64,000 bases of DNA from Rhizobium sp. NLR16a. GTDB lineage: Bacteria; Pseudomonadota; Alphaproteobacteria; Rhizobiales; Rhizobiaceae. The position numbers were made by a program, and so were the translations under genes. The notes under the pieces are model-generated. The model saw only the letters and a list, made by a program, of their open reading frames with translations, was not told the DNA's origin and searched no databases. The stretch lies in NCBI RefSeq assembly GCF_017948245.1, contig NZ_CP072868.1:425414-489413 (forward strand), in the 5' to 3' direction. Below, in pieces: positions 30,761 through 38,641 of the stretch. Positions within the stretch are counted from its first letter, which is position 1. Each line of letters starts with the position of its first letter.

Positions 30761-31492
30761 TCACGCGAACGCCCGCAGTCGGCGGATTGTTTCCTCCGCT
30801 TCGCCGATCGCCTCTGGCGTTCCCACAGTCAGCCAATGGCCGTCGAGCACGATGCCGAACAGACGTCGGCGCGCGATCGCCTTGTCGAAATAGATATTGA
30901 GGTTGAAGGCATCCTTCGGCGCATCATCAAACAGCGTCGGGTTCATGGCGATCGCCCCGGCATAGACGACGGGATTGGACGGATCGTCGCGATACCGCGT
31001 CAGCCGGCCATCTGCAGCGAGGCTGAAATCATTCTTGCCGTTGTGACCGGTTGTATCTTCGATCCTGACGCAAAGCAGCGCCATGTCCATTTGCTCTGCA
31101 TCGAAGAATCCAGCTAAGCGCTGCAGGTTCGTCGGCCGTCCCGGCTGTTCTCCGATCCAGAAGAGATCGGCATTCATGACGAAGATGTCGTCGCGTTCAA
31201 GCAGCGTCAGGCCCTTCGCCAGTCCTCCGCCGGAATTCATCAGTCCGTCCCGCTCGTCCGATATGATGATGTCGAGGCCGCGATATTTGCCGAGATGGTC
31301 GAGCATCTGCTCGGCATGATGATGAACGTTGACGACGGCCCGCTCGACGCCGGCCGAAACCAGCGCGTCCAGCGAATAGTCGATCATCGGCTTGCCGTCG
31401 ATCTTCACCAGCGGCTTCGGAATCGTATCGGTGATCGGGCGCATGCGGGTCCCGAGACCCGCGGCCAGAACCATGGCTTGTCTGATGGTCAT
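30761..31492 (-). CDS. murU: N-acetylmuramate-1-phosphate uridylyltransferase (MurU-like)
   Basis: Nucleotidyltransferase of 243 residues. The signature LAAGLGTRMRPITD is at about 9-22, followed by PKPLVKIDGKPMI. The metal-binding Asp lies in VMNADLFWI. Pseudomonas MurU makes UDP-MurNAc from MurNAc-1-phosphate. The assignment rests on the neighbouring AmgK domain, because sequence alone also fits mannose-1-phosphate guanylyltransferase-like enzymes. It lies 13 bases downstream of the TsaE-AmgK gene. Confidence 0.8.
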   Translation of the reverse strand: MTIRQAMVLAAGLGTRMRPITDTIPKPLVKIDGKPMIDYSLDALVSAGVERAVVNVHHHAEQMLDHLGKYRGLDIIISDERDGLMNSGGGLAKGLTLLERDDIFVMNADLFWIGEQPGRPTNLQRLAGFFDAEQMDMALLCVRIEDTTGHNGKNDFSLAADGRLTRYRDDPSNPVVYAGAIAMNPTLFDDAPKDAFNLNIYFDKAIARRRLFGIVLDGHWLTVGTPEAIGEAEETIRRLRAFA

Positions 31493-31505
31493 CTTGATCC
31501 GGAAC

Positions 31506-33020
31506 TTATGATTCGCTCTGGCCTATTCCAGCCCTTGTGCACCAATCGCGCAAGGGGGCAAGCGCCTCGTGCTCGAGCGCGACATTCAGATAGGCAAGTG
31601 TGCGCGGCATATGTTTGAGATAGCCGGGCTTGCCGTCCCGCTGCAGCAGCCGCACCCAGAGACCGGCAAGCTTGCAATTGCGCTGCGCCGACATGATCGC
31701 CCATGCTTTCAGGAATCCGGCTTCGTCGAAGCCGCCCTGTGTGCGGCGAAGCGCCAGATAATCGTCCATCAGCTGCCGGAAAAGCTGCGGTTCGATCGTG
31801 ACGCGCGCGTCCTGGACGAGCGAGGCAAGATCATAGGCTGTGGGCCCGATCATGGCGTCCTGGAAGTCGATGAGTCCGATCTTTTTGATGCCCGGCTCCT
31901 GCGGCCGCCAGATGATGTTCGGCGAGTGGAAATCGCGCAGCAGCAGGTTCTTTTCGGCCGTGGCAAGTTCATCGATCAGGGCGTCCCAGATCGCCAGATA
32001 TTCCTTGCGTTCGGTATCCGAGGGGGCGGTGCCGCGCTTCCAGGCTATGTGCCAGTCGAGCACAAGCTGCACTTCCATCTTCATCGCCGTGCGATCGAAG
32101 TCCGGTATGTGATGCGTGTGCGTGGCGGAAACCGGTATGTCTGGCGGAAATTGCATGGAATGAAGATGGGCAAGACAGGCGACGCTTTGCCGGTAACGCT
32201 CGATGATCGGCCGCCCCTCGTCATCGAGCACGCCTTCGGTGCCGAGATCCTCGATCAAGAGGATCCCCTGCTGATAATCGACCTTATAGATCTCCGGCGC
32301 CGCAAAACCCCGTTCGCGCAGCGCATCGGCAATCGCAACGAAGGGATAGGCGTTCTGTGCCAGATGCGCGACTTTGGGATAAGGTTTGCCGTCATGGACC
32401 GGCGGTCCCTCGGGATGCGGCCGCCAGTCCATCAGGATGATGCGGCGCTCGGCGTTCTCGCGATAGATCGCCTCGTAAGCGCGAAGCGAGGCATCACCGG
32501 TCAGGAAGCGGCGTTTGGCATTGGAATAGCCGGCGTCTTCGAGGAAATTGCGGATCGCCAGGACGCGCCGGATGCGCAAAGCCTGTGCGCCGGCGGCGCT
32601 AATCGTCGCCCGGCGGCCGTTGCCTTCATGCGTCAGCGTCAACGTGATGCATTCGCCAGGCAACTCGCTCGCGGCCATCTCCGGCCATTCGACGAGACAG
32701 ATGCCGTTCTGCAGGGCCTCGTCGAAGCCGAGCTCCGTCAATTCGCCGGGGTCACCGAGCCGATAGAGATCGAAGTGCGAAACCGGGATACGCAGATCGT
32801 AGGATTGCACCAGTGTGAAGGTGGGGCTCGGAACTTCGAGCCCATCGTCATCGGCAATGGCACGCAGGATCGCACGGGCAAGCGAGGATTTGCCGGCGCC
32901 GAGATCGCCCGACAGGGCAAGGCAATCTCCGGCCTTCAGGCCAAGCGCCAGGTCTTCGCCGAGGCGAACCGTGGCCGCTTCGTCTTTCAGGAACAGCGAG
33001 ATCGTATCATCGGTCGTCAT
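31506..33020 (-). CDS. Fusion of TsaE (t6A synthesis ATPase) and AmgK-type sugar kinase
   Basis: A 504-residue two-domain protein. The N-terminal TsaE domain (about 1-150) has the P-loop SGDLGAGKSSLA (37-48) and the motifs PSPTFTLVQ and HFDLYRL. This domain is the ATPase of the tRNA t6A37 complex with TsaB and TsaD. The C-terminal part (about 165-500) is an aminoglycoside-phosphotransferase-fold kinase. Its catalytic loop is LLRDFHSPNIIW, and IDFQDA supplies the metal-binding Asp. AmgK phosphorylates anhydro-free MurNAc at C1. The adjacent murU gene supports AmgK for this half. It overlaps the divL stop by four bases. Confidence 0.88.
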   Translation of the reverse strand: MTTDDTISLFLKDEAATVRLGEDLALGLKAGDCLALSGDLGAGKSSLARAILRAIADDDGLEVPSPTFTLVQSYDLRIPVSHFDLYRLGDPGELTELGFDEALQNGICLVEWPEMAASELPGECITLTLTHEGNGRRATISAAGAQALRIRRVLAIRNFLEDAGYSNAKRRFLTGDASLRAYEAIYRENAERRIILMDWRPHPEGPPVHDGKPYPKVAHLAQNAYPFVAIADALRERGFAAPEIYKVDYQQGILLIEDLGTEGVLDDEGRPIIERYRQSVACLAHLHSMQFPPDIPVSATHTHHIPDFDRTAMKMEVQLVLDWHIAWKRGTAPSDTERKEYLAIWDALIDELATAEKNLLLRDFHSPNIIWRPQEPGIKKIGLIDFQDAMIGPTAYDLASLVQDARVTIEPQLFRQLMDDYLALRRTQGGFDEAGFLKAWAIMSAQRNCKLAGLWVRLLQRDGKPGYLKHMPRTLAYLNVALEHEALAPLRDWCTRAGIGQSES

Positions 33021-35602
33021 TCGGCGGCGGCGGAATGCGGTATGTTGACCGATGGGATACGGCAGACGACCGTCGTGCCTTTGCCCGGCTCGCTGTCGAT
33101 CGTCACGTCGCCATGATGAAGGCTGACAAAGCTGTCGACGATCGAGAGACCGAGGCCGGCGCCGCCGCGTTTGCCGCTTTTAGCCCCCGTCGCGAACCGG
33201 TCGAACACGGTCGCGATCATGTCGGGCGAAATGCCGGGGCCGCGATCGCGGACGGAGAAGACGAAATCCGTGCCTTCGCGATGGCATTCCAGCGAGATCG
33301 ACGTGCCCTCGGGCGAGAAATTCGCCGCATTGGCAAGAAGCTTCAGAAGGATCTGCTTCAGCCGCTGCGGATCGGCGACGATCGAGCCGAGATAGGCGGA
33401 GGCGGTGATTTCAAGCGCGACGCCGCTTTCGTGCAGCCGGTCGGCGATCTGCATCGAGACGTCGTCGAGCAGGTCGTTGAGATCAATCTCGGCATAGTTG
33501 AGCCGCATGATGCCGGCATCGACCGTCGCAAGGTCGAGGATATCGTTGACGAGCGTCAGCAGAACCGAGGACGAGGTCGAAATGTGGTCGACATATTCGG
33601 CCTGCCGTTCATTCAGCGGCCCGACGCCCTGCGTGCGCAGCAGATCGGTAAAGCCGATGATATTGGTCAGCGGTGAGCGAAGTTCATAGGAAACATGCTG
33701 AACGAAGTCGTTTTTCAATTCGTCGGCTTTGCGCAACGCCTCGTTCTTCTCGGTCAAAGCCCGCTCGGCCCGCACGCTGTCGGTCATGTTGACGAAGGTC
33801 AGCATGGTCTGCGCGTTCGGCAGCGGGATGACGGCGTAATCGAGCACGAGGCCGGAGAAGAGTTCCAGCGTCCCCTGGCTCGAGCGGCGTTCGTCATCGA
33901 AGCTGGTGATCAGTTCCGCGAAGGTCTTCCAGCCGTCCGGCCGGTCGTAGGACGGCGCGCAGGCCTCGCCCAGCGCGCGGATATGAGTGCCGGGCTTGGC
34001 TTCGGTTTCCGTAATGCCCCAGAGCGCCCGGAAGGCCGGATTCGACAGGCGGATACGTCCATCCGGTCCGAATACCGCCACCCCTTCGGAAAGGTGATCG
34101 ATCGTCTCGCCCTGTACCTTGACCAATGTGTTGTAGCGCGTTTCGAGATCGACCTGCTCGGTCAGATTTTCGAATACCCAGGTGGCGCCGCCCTGCGGAT
34201 GGGCGGTGGCGAAGACGCGCAGCGTCTGGCCGTTGGGCAGGTGCCAGAGATCCGATTGCGTGTCGAGCGCGCGATAGACGGAAAGGGCCGCTTCCTTCCA
34301 GCTTTTCCAGTTGAGCTGGTCCGGCAGCTTCTTGGCCGCGCGCAGCCGCTCGAGCAGCTCGCTATTATCAGGCCGGCTTTCGAGGAAGGCGATATCGAGC
34401 TCCCAGAGCGCGACGAAGGCCTGGTTGTAGAATTGCAGCCGGCGCTCGCCGTCGAAGATGGCGACGGGTGTGGCGAGATGGTCAAGTGTTTCGGCGTGGC
34501 TCTTCAGCGTCCGTTCCAGCTCGGCGCGCACGGCCTCTATATCAGACACGTCAATCGCAATCCCGGCCGAGCCACCCGGGACCTTGACGTCGACGACGTC
34601 GAAGAATGTCCGATTGCCGCGCACAACGGTCGAGATCGTGTCGTGGAAAGGCGATTCCGGCGTCGTAACCGCGCGAATGCGTTCGCGCGCCACGGTCGTC
34701 AGCATCTCGCGGCCTTCGTTGATCGCCTGCTGCGGCGAGCGTGCCTCGACCGCGTCGCCATAAGCTTGGTTGACCCAGGTGAGGCGGCCCGCCGGGTCGC
34801 GCTGCCAGGCCGGCATGTCGATCGCGTCGAGCATGGTCTGGAAGGCCGAGATCGAGGTCATCAGCCGGTCGCGCTCGATCCTGAGTTCGGCAAGCTCGGC
34901 GCGCAGATTGTTGAGCGCCACGAAGCGGACGAAGGCGCGTCCGCCGGAAACCCGGCCCTGCGCCTCGAGGATTTCATCGCGGATGGTTTCGACCACCATA
35001 TCGAAGCTCTGCGCGCCGTCGCGCAGCCGGTCGATCGCCTTTTCCAGATCGGCGGCCGAATGCGATTTCAGCCAGAGGCCGAAGGCCAGGAATTCGCCGT
35101 CCTGCGGCGCGCCGGTCTCGGGCGGAAGCTGGCCGAGAAGCTCGGGGCGCGTATTGCCGTCCCAGATGACGATCCGCCGGTTCTTGTCGGCGATCAGCGC
35201 CTGATATTGCGAAATGCGCTGCTGGGCATCGGAAAGCGCCGAGCGGATTTCGCGGCTCTCGTTTTCCAGATTGCCGCGCTGGCGTACGAGCCAGAGCGTT
35301 GAAAGCAGGGCCGCCGAGATGACGCCGATGACGACGGAAACGCCGACGACCTGCGAGGAGGTGAAGAGGTGAGCCGAGGCGGCCACCTGCCGCTCGGTCT
35401 GTGCCAGAACCGGCCGCGCCAGCGCGGCAAGCGCCGTGCCGGCCGCGCACGTTTTCAGGAGGCGCGCCAATGATCCATGCTCTTGCTTTGCGGCCTCGTG
35501 TGCCGTTGCAGATTTATATTCTCGGCCCGCCGAGAGCGGGCGGCGACCGGCGCGAGCGCCGTCATCCGCCTGACCGGGCAGGCTGTTTTTCACTTCCGAC
35601 AT
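33017..35602 (-). CDS. divL: DivL-like cell-cycle pseudokinase (PAS domain histidine-kinase family)
   Basis: An 861-residue protein. The N-terminal membrane region has hydrophobic stretches at about 51-67 and 83-106. PAS-like domains fill about 240-600. The H-box reads HVSYELRSPL, with Tyr639 where histidine kinases have the phosphorylated His. This substitution defines DivL, the tyrosine kinase-like regulator of CckA and CtrA in Caulobacter. The ATPase domain still has an N-box (KLLANAANF), RDRGPGIS and GGAGLGLSI. The ATG at 35602 is preferred; a TTG at 35626 would add eight residues. It overlaps the TsaE-AmgK start by four bases. Confidence 0.87.
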   Translation of the reverse strand: MSEVKNSLPGQADDGARAGRRPLSAGREYKSATAHEAAKQEHGSLARLLKTCAAGTALAALARPVLAQTERQVAASAHLFTSSQVVGVSVVIGVISAALLSTLWLVRQRGNLENESREIRSALSDAQQRISQYQALIADKNRRIVIWDGNTRPELLGQLPPETGAPQDGEFLAFGLWLKSHSAADLEKAIDRLRDGAQSFDMVVETIRDEILEAQGRVSGGRAFVRFVALNNLRAELAELRIERDRLMTSISAFQTMLDAIDMPAWQRDPAGRLTWVNQAYGDAVEARSPQQAINEGREMLTTVARERIRAVTTPESPFHDTISTVVRGNRTFFDVVDVKVPGGSAGIAIDVSDIEAVRAELERTLKSHAETLDHLATPVAIFDGERRLQFYNQAFVALWELDIAFLESRPDNSELLERLRAAKKLPDQLNWKSWKEAALSVYRALDTQSDLWHLPNGQTLRVFATAHPQGGATWVFENLTEQVDLETRYNTLVKVQGETIDHLSEGVAVFGPDGRIRLSNPAFRALWGITETEAKPGTHIRALGEACAPSYDRPDGWKTFAELITSFDDERRSSQGTLELFSGLVLDYAVIPLPNAQTMLTFVNMTDSVRAERALTEKNEALRKADELKNDFVQHVSYELRSPLTNIIGFTDLLRTQGVGPLNERQAEYVDHISTSSSVLLTLVNDILDLATVDAGIMRLNYAEIDLNDLLDDVSMQIADRLHESGVALEITASAYLGSIVADPQRLKQILLKLLANAANFSPEGTSISLECHREGTDFVFSVRDRGPGISPDMIATVFDRFATGAKSGKRGGAGLGLSIVDSFVSLHHGDVTIDSEPGKGTTVVCRIPSVNIPHSAAAE

Positions 35603-35740
35603 CCGCGGTATGTCTCCGTCCTTCAATGTGCCGCATTACGACAAGACATCCCATTTTCGGAGCGGTCGGACGGGGTCCGGCGTCCCGAATCAAGTCTTAA
35701 AACAATACTTCGGAAGGGAATCGGCGGGAAGAGAGCGGCC

Positions 35741-35777
35741 AAAAAATAAGCCGCGGCATTTGTCAATGCCGCGGCTT
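35741..35777 (-). terminator. Strong terminator after ahcY
   Basis: A perfect 13-bp stem, AAGCCGCGGCATT / AATGCCGCGGCTT, with the loop TGTC. On the minus strand it is followed by TATTTTTT, a good intrinsic terminator for ahcY, 28 bases after its stop. It separates ahcY from divL. Confidence 0.9.
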
Positions 35778-35805
35778 CTACATCTTGTGGATATTGATGG
35801 TGCCA

Positions 35806-37206
35806 TCAATATCTGTAGTGGTCGGACTTGAACGGACCCTGAGGCTTCACGCCGATATAGGCGGCCTGCTCTTCGCTGAGCTGGGTCAGCTTCACGCCGA
35901 GCTTGTCGAGGTGAAGGCGTGCGACCTTCTCATCGAGATGCTTCGGCAGGATGTACACCTTGTTCTCGTACTGGCCGGGCTTTGTGAAGAGCTCGATTTG
36001 CGCCAGCGTCTGGTTGGTGAAGGAAGCCGACATCACGAAGGACGGATGGCCGGTCGCATTGCCGAGGTTGAGCAGACGGCCTTCGGAGAGAAGGATGATG
36101 CGGTTGCCCTTGGGGAACTCAATTAGGTCGACCTGCGGCTTGACGTTGGTCCACTTGAGGTTACGCAGCGCGGCGACTTCGATTTCGTTGTCGAAATGGC
36201 CGATATTGCCGACGATCGCCATGTCCTTCATCTGCCGCATGTGGTCGATGCGGATGACGTCCTTGTTGCCTGTCGTGGTGATGAAGATATCGGCCGACGA
36301 AACGACGTCTTCGAGCAGCACGACTTCATAACCGTCCATGGCGGCCTGCAGAGCGCAGATCGGATCGGCTTCCGTAACCTTGACGCGGGCGCCGGCGCCG
36401 GAGAGCGACGCAGCGGAACCCTTGCCGACGTCACCGTAACCGCAGACGACGGCAACCTTGCCGGCCATCATCACGTCGGTGCCGCGGCGGATGCCGTCGA
36501 CCAGCGATTCCTTGCAGCCGTATTTGTTGTCGAACTTCGACTTGGTGACGGAGTCGTTGACGTTGATCGCCGGGAAGGGCAGCAGGCCCTTCTGGCTGAG
36601 CTGGTAGAGGCGGTTGACGCCGGTCGTGGTTTCCTCGGTGACGCCCTTGATGGCATCGCGCTGCTTGGTGAACCAGCCCGGGGAAGCGGCAAGGCGCTTT
36701 TTGATCTGGGCGAAGAGGATTTCCTCTTCTTCGGAATGCGGGTTGGAGAGCACGTCCTCGCCGGCTTCGGCGCGGGCGCCGAGCAGGATGTACATGGTGG
36801 CGTCGCCGCCGTCATCGAGGATCATGTTGGAAAGGCCGCCATCGGCCCACTGGAAGATCTTGTCGGTATAGACCCAATAGTCTTCGAGCGACTCGCCCTT
36901 GATGGCGAAAACCGGAACGCCGGCGGCGGCGATCGCGGCTGCGGCATGGTCCTGCGTCGAGAAGATGTTGCACGAGGCCCAGCGGACTTCGGCGCCGAGC
37001 GCAACCAGGGTTTCGATCAGCACGGCCGTCTGGATGGTCATGTGCAGCGAACCGGTGATGCGTGCGCCCTTCAGCGGCTTTGCGTCGCCGAACTCGGCGC
37101 GGCACGACATCAGCCCCGGCATTTCGGTTTCGGCGATCGTAATTTCCTTGCGGCCGAAATCCGCAAGCCCGATATCGGCGACGACATAATCTTTTTCAGT
37201 GCTCAT
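35806..37206 (-). CDS. ahcY: Adenosylhomocysteinase
   Basis: Hydrolyses S-adenosylhomocysteine to adenosine and homocysteine and so relieves product inhibition of methyltransferases. Length 466 residues. The NAD-binding [12 protein letters not shown] motif is at about 225-236. The substrate-site Asp and His residues lie in [14 protein letters not shown], and the C-terminus ends KSDHYRY. The ATG at 37206 is preferred; a longer open frame upstream is not coding. A 20-bp palindrome about 100 bases upstream may be a regulator site. Confidence 0.98.
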   Translation of the reverse strand: MSTEKDYVVADIGLADFGRKEITIAETEMPGLMSCRAEFGDAKPLKGARITGSLHMTIQTAVLIETLVALGAEVRWASCNIFSTQDHAAAAIAAAGVPVFAIKGESLEDYWVYTDKIFQWADGGLSNMILDDGGDATMYILLGARAEAGEDVLSNPHSEEEEILFAQIKKRLAASPGWFTKQRDAIKGVTEETTTGVNRLYQLSQKGLLPFPAINVNDSVTKSKFDNKYGCKESLVDGIRRGTDVMMAGKVAVVCGYGDVGKGSAASLSGAGARVKVTEADPICALQAAMDGYEVVLLEDVVSSADIFITTTGNKDVIRIDHMRQMKDMAIVGNIGHFDNEIEVAALRNLKWTNVKPQVDLIEFPKGNRIILLSEGRLLNLGNATGHPSFVMSASFTNQTLAQIELFTKPGQYENKVYILPKHLDEKVARLHLDKLGVKLTQLSEEQAAYIGVKPQGPFKSDHYRY

Positions 37207-37308
37207 AGAGGTCTCCAGGCTGAAAAACGTCTCAAAAATTGGCGCAGGCGCAAGCAAGCGCACGGCATATCAGCCGTTTAGCAGGCTTCGCCTGGGATGG
37301 CAATAAGG

Positions 37309-37328
37309 ATATAAAGAAGTCTTTATAT
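37309..37328. promoter_or_regulatory. Perfect 20-bp palindrome upstream of ahcY (candidate operator)
   Basis: ATATAAAGA and its exact inverse complement TCTTTATAT are separated by AG. The site lies about 103 bases upstream of the ahcY start and 23 bases downstream of the HPr stop, in an otherwise non-coding gap. Its layout resembles operators of ArsR-type methyl-cycle regulators, which is an inference. No such regulator gene is in the window. Confidence 0.65.
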
Positions 37329-37350
37329 GTTTATATGAACTCGGCCGAGC

Positions 37351-37626
37351 TCACATTTCTTCGCCGAACTTGTTCTGGATCAGCTGATCAAGGGCCTCCA
37401 AGGCTTCCTGAGCCTGGCTGCCGCTTGCCGAGACGACGACGCTGGACCCGGGGCTTGCGGCAAGCATCATGAGGCCCATGATTGAGGTGCCGCCGACCGT
37501 CATTCCATCTTTGGAAACGGTGATGGCCGCATCGAAATTCTCGACCATCTGCACGAATTTGGCGGAAGCGCGAGCGTGAAGGCCGCGCTTGTTGATGATA
37601 AGGAGTTCCCGGGAAAGCGATGTCAT
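37351..37626 (-). CDS. HPr-type PTS phosphocarrier protein
   Basis: Phosphocarrier of 91 residues. The active-site motif RGLHARAS places the phosphorylated His at residue 17. The C-terminal regulatory helix region (GTSIMGLMMLAA, about 46-57) includes the serine used by HPr kinase. It lies next to an EIIA and HprK, forming the partial PTS typical of alphaproteobacteria. It probably works with PTS-Ntr, not in sugar uptake. It starts nine bases after the EIIA stop. Confidence 0.92.
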   Translation of the reverse strand: MTSLSRELLIINKRGLHARASAKFVQMVENFDAAITVSKDGMTVGGTSIMGLMMLAASPGSSVVVSASGSQAQEALEALDQLIQNKFGEEM

Positions 37627-37635
37627 GAAGCGCCG

Positions 37636-38037
37636 TTATTTTCCGCTGAGCACGCGGCTCGCGACATTGATATATTTCCGCCCGGCTTCGGAAGCCTCCA
37701 CCAGCGCCTTCTCCATGTTGTTCTCGCCGCGGACGCCGGCGAGCTTGATCAGCATCGGCAAGTTCATGCCGGCAATGACTTCGGTGTGGCCGCTACTCAT
37801 GACCGAGATGGCGAGGTTAGATGGTGTGCCACCGAACATGTCGGTCAAGATGACGACGCCATGGCCGTCATCGGCGCCGGATACGGCTTGCAGAATGTCC
37901 TGCCGTCTCTGGTCCATATCGTCTTCGGGGCCAATACAGACCGTCTCGATAAATTTCTGAGGACCGACGACGTGCTCGACAGCATGACGAAACTCTTCAG
38001 CCAGCTTGCCATGAGTGACAAGCACAAGTCCGATCAT
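37636..38037 (-). CDS. PTS EIIA component (mannose/fructose type)
   Basis: EIIA of the mannose family, 133 residues, with the phosphoacceptor His9 in VTHGKLAEE and the conserved DMFGGTPSN (about 68-76). No EIIB, EIIC or EIID genes are near, so it probably receives phosphate from HPr for signalling. The ATG at 38037 fits the family start. It lies between HprK and HPr in the minus-strand cluster. Confidence 0.92.
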   Translation of the reverse strand: MIGLVLVTHGKLAEEFRHAVEHVVGPQKFIETVCIGPEDDMDQRRQDILQAVSGADDGHGVVILTDMFGGTPSNLAISVMSSGHTEVIAGMNLPMLIKLAGVRGENNMEKALVEASEAGRKYINVASRVLSGK

Positions 38038-38164
38038 GATATTACTGCTCCCATATACGCAAACGGTGGCTGAGATATCGCAATGCAGCAATTTCGTCCA
38101 CCGGTGGCGGCACATCTTGGCTATGAAAAGCCGAAGTGCAAGATAAAAATGCAAACATATAAGG

Positions 38165-38180
38165 CGGATTGATCAATCCG
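38165..38180. promoter_or_regulatory. Perfect 16-bp palindrome between hprK and the EIIA gene
   Basis: CGGATTGATCAATCCG is a perfect inverted repeat with no spacer. It starts nine bases beyond the hprK stop and lies about 130 bases before the EIIA start. It could be an operator or a short hairpin; there is no T-run to suggest termination. Confidence 0.45.
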
Positions 38181-38188
38181 GAAGCCTT

Positions 38189-38641
38189 TCAGCATCCGAT
38201 GTCAGGCGCTTTCGCCATCAGGATCGCCAGCGGTGAGGCAACATTTGTGAGCAACCGCAATGCGGGAAGCGAAAAACCAGGGGCAAGACTGACGATTTCG
38301 CCCTCCGCAGGGACGCGGTTTTCACCGGAAGCGCTGCCCGGAAGCACGGCATAGTGCATGGTTGCCGGGGACACGTGATCCTGCCGGACGATGCCGGTGC
38401 CGCGAAGTTCGATGAGCCCGGCGATCGACGGCGGGCAGGTGGCAATCACCGACCCGGCTTTTTCCGATAGGAGGACCTGGTCGTCGGCGACCAGCGCCGT
38501 AAAAAGACCCAGCCGGCGGGCTTCGGTCATGCAGGTGAATGCCAGCATCGACTTTCCCCAGCCGGAGGGCCCGCTGAACAGCAGCCCCGTCCTGCCCACG
38601 ACAATCGCCGTCGCATGGATGGTGGGAGCCGGCTCGCTCAT
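38189..38641 (-). CDS. hprK: Shortened HPr kinase/phosphorylase (C-terminal domain type)
   Basis: Protein of 150 residues equal to the catalytic C-terminal half of HprK. The Walker A motif FSGPSGWGKS is at about 22-31. The HprK signature region ELRGTGIV is present (about 88-95). The N-terminal domain of Firmicutes HprK is missing, as is usual in alphaproteobacteria. It should phosphorylate HPr at the serine near residue 46. It overlaps the chvG stop by four bases, linking the PTS to ChvG/ChvI. Confidence 0.92.
   Translation of the reverse strand: MSEPAPTIHATAIVVGRTGLLFSGPSGWGKSMLAFTCMTEARRLGLFTALVADDQVLLSEKAGSVIATCPPSIAGLIELRGTGIVRQDHVSPATMHYAVLPGSASGENRVPAEGEIVSLAPGFSLPALRLLTNVASPLAILMAKAPDIGC

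Noticed and set aside
37207..37308. Possible SAM/SAH riboswitch before ahcY
   Set aside because: The leader has some short stems, but I could not match the conserved core of any known SAM or SAH riboswitch.
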